In this document: positions 62,305 to 64,000 of the stretch, one piece after another
Position numbering within the stretch: the first letter of the stretch is position 1
How the letters are laid out: every line of letters begins with the position of its first letter
Virus record (IMG/VR): IMGVR_UViG_3300049847_000494
Span: 62,001-126,000 of that record
Strand: one strand, 5' to 3'
Length of the DNA: 64,000 nt
Origin: a virus
The notes under the pieces: model-generated
What the model saw: the letters and a program-made list of their open reading frames with translations, nothing else
Databases searched by the model: none
What the model was told of the DNA's origin: nothing
Translations under genes and position numbers: made by a program

Positions 62305-64000
62305 TTGTCAGAACCTAATAAAAAGTTAAGACTTGCTTACCTGAGCGATGTACTTTACGTACCAGCTGAACATGTAACAAGAGAGCATATAGATGCTTTT
62401 ACTTACAAGTTCGAAAAGCCTGTATATGAAAGACCAGACAATGTAGTACGTAAGTGTTTAAATTGTAAATATTGGCGAGTACCTTGGAAGGATTATAATG
62501 GCACCGATGTTCTCTGCCATTTAAAAGGCTACACAGAATCAGACTACTGCAAAAAGTTTGATCCTAAGCCAATTAAGCGGATAGAAGAGATTGAAATAGT
62601 AACTTATGCAAAACCTAATCAGGACTATTATACTTTTGGTAGGGGTGACCTAGGGAAAATAGAGAACGTATTTAATAACTTTCAAATAGTAGATCAGAGG
62701 TCGTCAAAACCATTAGATATTGACCTACAACTTAAAGCTGGTAGGACACTATACCCAGAGCAAGTTAAAATAATCCAAGACTGGTTAGAGCATGGTTATG
62801 GGATTATTAAGGCGCCGACCGGCATGGGCAAGTGCCTAATATCATTGACTTATTTGAATACCAATAAAGGATTACTCCAAATCGGGAAGCTTGTTGATTC
62901 TTTATTGGGGAATGATTACAGGACTTATGATGGATACCAATTTAAGTCAATTTCTGATTTAGGTTTGAAGGCTACAGCTTCTGGTTACTCTGGTGATATT
63001 GTTGCTGCTTGCCGTAAGCGTTCTACTACACTTAAAATAACCACCCAGTGGGGTTACAATATTGAGGTAACACCAGAGCATCCATTATTAGCTATGAGGG
63101 ATGGTAAGCCTCTTTGGATAGAGGCTTCTAAGCTTACCACAGAGGATACTATAGCTATTCGAGGTTTAGAGTTTAGGTTAGATCAGGAGCCTTTTGAAGG
63201 TGACCTAGCCTCTTTCCGGGATAAAGGGTTAACTGTACCTGATAGTTTGACTCCACAGCTATCGAGGCTGCTAGGGGCTTTAATAGCAGATGGTGGTATC
63301 AGTAACTCAAGTCTAAACTATACAAAAACTGATAAAGTTAACGTCCAGGATGTAAGAGAAGCTTTGAATAACTTAGGGCTTATATTACAGTTATCTCTAA
63401 ATAGGACTGTAAGTTACGTTATCAAATCCGCTGGAGCCCTTCATTTAATCAAGCATTTTAGGGATTTTCTAGAATTTATAGGTGTTACTCTAGCTACCTC
63501 TCGCTATAAAAAGGTACCAGCAGTTATCTTTACTGCAAGTAAAGATAATATAAGAAACTTCCTTCAGGGTTATTTTTCAGGAGATGGTTTAGTTGATCCA
63601 AGGAAAGGGACGGTGGAATGTTGTAGTGCTAGTTTAACTCTTATACAAGAGCTACAGATGCTGCTGTTGGGCTTTGGTATACCTTCTATATGTCATCTTA
63701 AACCAGTTAAGCTTAAAGGTTGGGAAGAATCAAGAGACTATTGGGTCTTAGTTATATCTAGAGTATTTACTAAAATATTCAGGGACAATATTGGATTCCT
63801 ACCAGGATCTGATAGAGATATCTTATTAATTAAGACTATTGAAGCATTTGAAGGTAAAAACCCTAATGGTAATGAGTTTTGTTTACCTGTAGCTAAGCTT
63901 ATTAGAGAAGCTTATAATGAGTTTATAAAAGAAAAACTACCTAAAACGTACAAACGAAGTTTAAACTTTAAATACATATGGGAAAAGGACTCAAGGGTAG
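62305..64000 (+). CDS. Superfamily II helicase (UvsW-like) with intein, partial
   Basis: The gene runs off the right edge. Start is TTG 62305 after AAAGG; an in-frame TGA lies at 62278. The N-extein (176 aa) has a zinc-like CLNC...YCKKF cluster and then YPEQVKIIQDWLEHGYGIIK followed by APTGMGK, a Walker A with the Q-motif-like upstream part of SF2 helicases (UvsW/DNA repair type). The P-loop is broken after Lys by an intein at Cys177; after splicing GK would be joined to the next extein residue, probably Thr or Ser. Such helicases remodel R-loops and forks in phage recombination. The rest is unseen. Confidence 0.8.
   Translation, partial: MSEPNKKLRLAYLSDVLYVPAEHVTREHIDAFTYKFEKPVYERPDNVVRKCLNCKYWRVPWKDYNGTDVLCHLKGYTESDYCKKFDPKPIKRIEEIEIVTYAKPNQDYYTFGRGDLGKIENVFNNFQIVDQRSSKPLDIDLQLKAGRTLYPEQVKIIQDWLEHGYGIIKAPTGMGKCLISLTYLNTNKGLLQIGKLVDSLLGNDYRTYDGYQFKSISDLGLKATASGYSGDIVAACRKRSTTLKITTQWGYNIEVTPEHPLLAMRDGKPLWIEASKLTTEDTIAIRGLEFRLDQEPFEGDLASFRDKGLTVPDSLTPQLSRLLGALIADGGISNSSLNYTKTDKVNVQDVREALNNLGLILQLSLNRTVSYVIKSAGALHLIKHFRDFLEFIGVTLATSRYKKVPAVIFTASKDNIRNFLQGYFSGDGLVDPRKGTVECCSASLTLIQELQMLLLGFGIPSICHLKPVKLKGWEESRDYWVLVISRVFTKIFRDNIGFLPGSDRDILLIKTIEAFEGKNPNGNEFCLPVAKLIREAYNEFIKEKLPKTYKRSLNFKYIWEKDSRV
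62833..64000 (+). mobile_element. Intein in helicase P-loop, LAGLIDADG endonuclease, partial
   Basis: The intein starts at Cys177 (CLISLTYLNTNKGLLQIGKL). Block B is IEVTPEHPLLAM. Both LAGLIDADG motifs are intact: LLGALIADGG near 63270-63295 and FLQGYFSGDG near 63555-63590, so homing may be active. At least 389 residues are in the window; its C-terminal splice junction lies beyond the right edge. P-loop insertion is a common intein location. Confidence 0.88.

Overview
The window is part of an AT-rich tailed-bacteriophage genome, probably a large myovirus-like or jumbo phage. It encodes a prohead protease, portal, major capsid protein, terminase large subunit and many fibre-like virion proteins. 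It also encodes a class II ribonucleotide reductase, primase, RecA-type recombinase, SbcC/SbcD pair, RuvC-type resolvase and its own sigma factor. There are no rRNA genes, no tRNA I could support and no CRISPR array. The host cannot be named. An AdoCbl-dependent reductase suggests a host that makes or imports cobalamin (inference).

Layout. Positions 1-35478 are almost all on the minus strand. The order from the left edge is protease, portal, small structural candidates, a 947-aa unknown, a 2H-phosphoesterase-like protein and the major capsid protein. A DNA-metabolism island follows (intein-split ribonucleotide reductase, PD-(D/E)XK nuclease, primase; 12497-18199), then tail and fibre genes (18541-35478), including a 1820-aa repetitive fibre-like protein. 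At 35478/35519 transcription switches to plus: three or four virion-type proteins, a RuvC-like resolvase and a DUF5661-like protein, then a structured leader with a tiny ORF and a terminator facing a minus-strand Cys-rich HTH candidate (38882-39661). From 39734 to 61101 all genes are on plus: terminase (TerL with an intein), a HEAT-repeat protein, a phosphatase, a TIGR02757 (DUF2400) protein, a SWIM-finger protein, a sigma factor, an SSB-like protein, a degenerate topoisomerase I, RecA, a HAD-like protein, SbcD, SbcC and a KH-domain protein. A TnpB-only IS605-type element (about 61100-62276) is inserted after the KH gene. The window ends inside a plus-strand superfamily II helicase whose P-loop is split by a third intein.

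How the genes work together. The left block builds capsid and tail, and TerL packages DNA. The reductase, primase, nuclease, RecA, SbcCD, RuvC-like protein and helicase fit recombination-linked replication, with the sigma factor and the HTH protein as likely switches of phage transcription.

The most distinctive theme is selfish-element load in different states of decay: an HNH intein placed directly before the catalytic Cys of the reductase, with an atypical C-terminus; a TerL intein whose LAGLIDADG endonuclease has lost its acidic residues; a helicase P-loop intein with intact LAGLIDADG motifs; a 41-codon relic of an AP2-HNH endonuclease; a TnpB lacking the canonical RuvC-II Glu; and short hairpin repeats related to the TnpB element ends upstream of recA and two other genes. 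A topoisomerase I-like protein that has lost both its active-site Tyr and a TOPRIM Asp, and a possible alternative-pairing leader RNA, are the other leads. Similarity statements rest on motifs read by eye; no database search was run.
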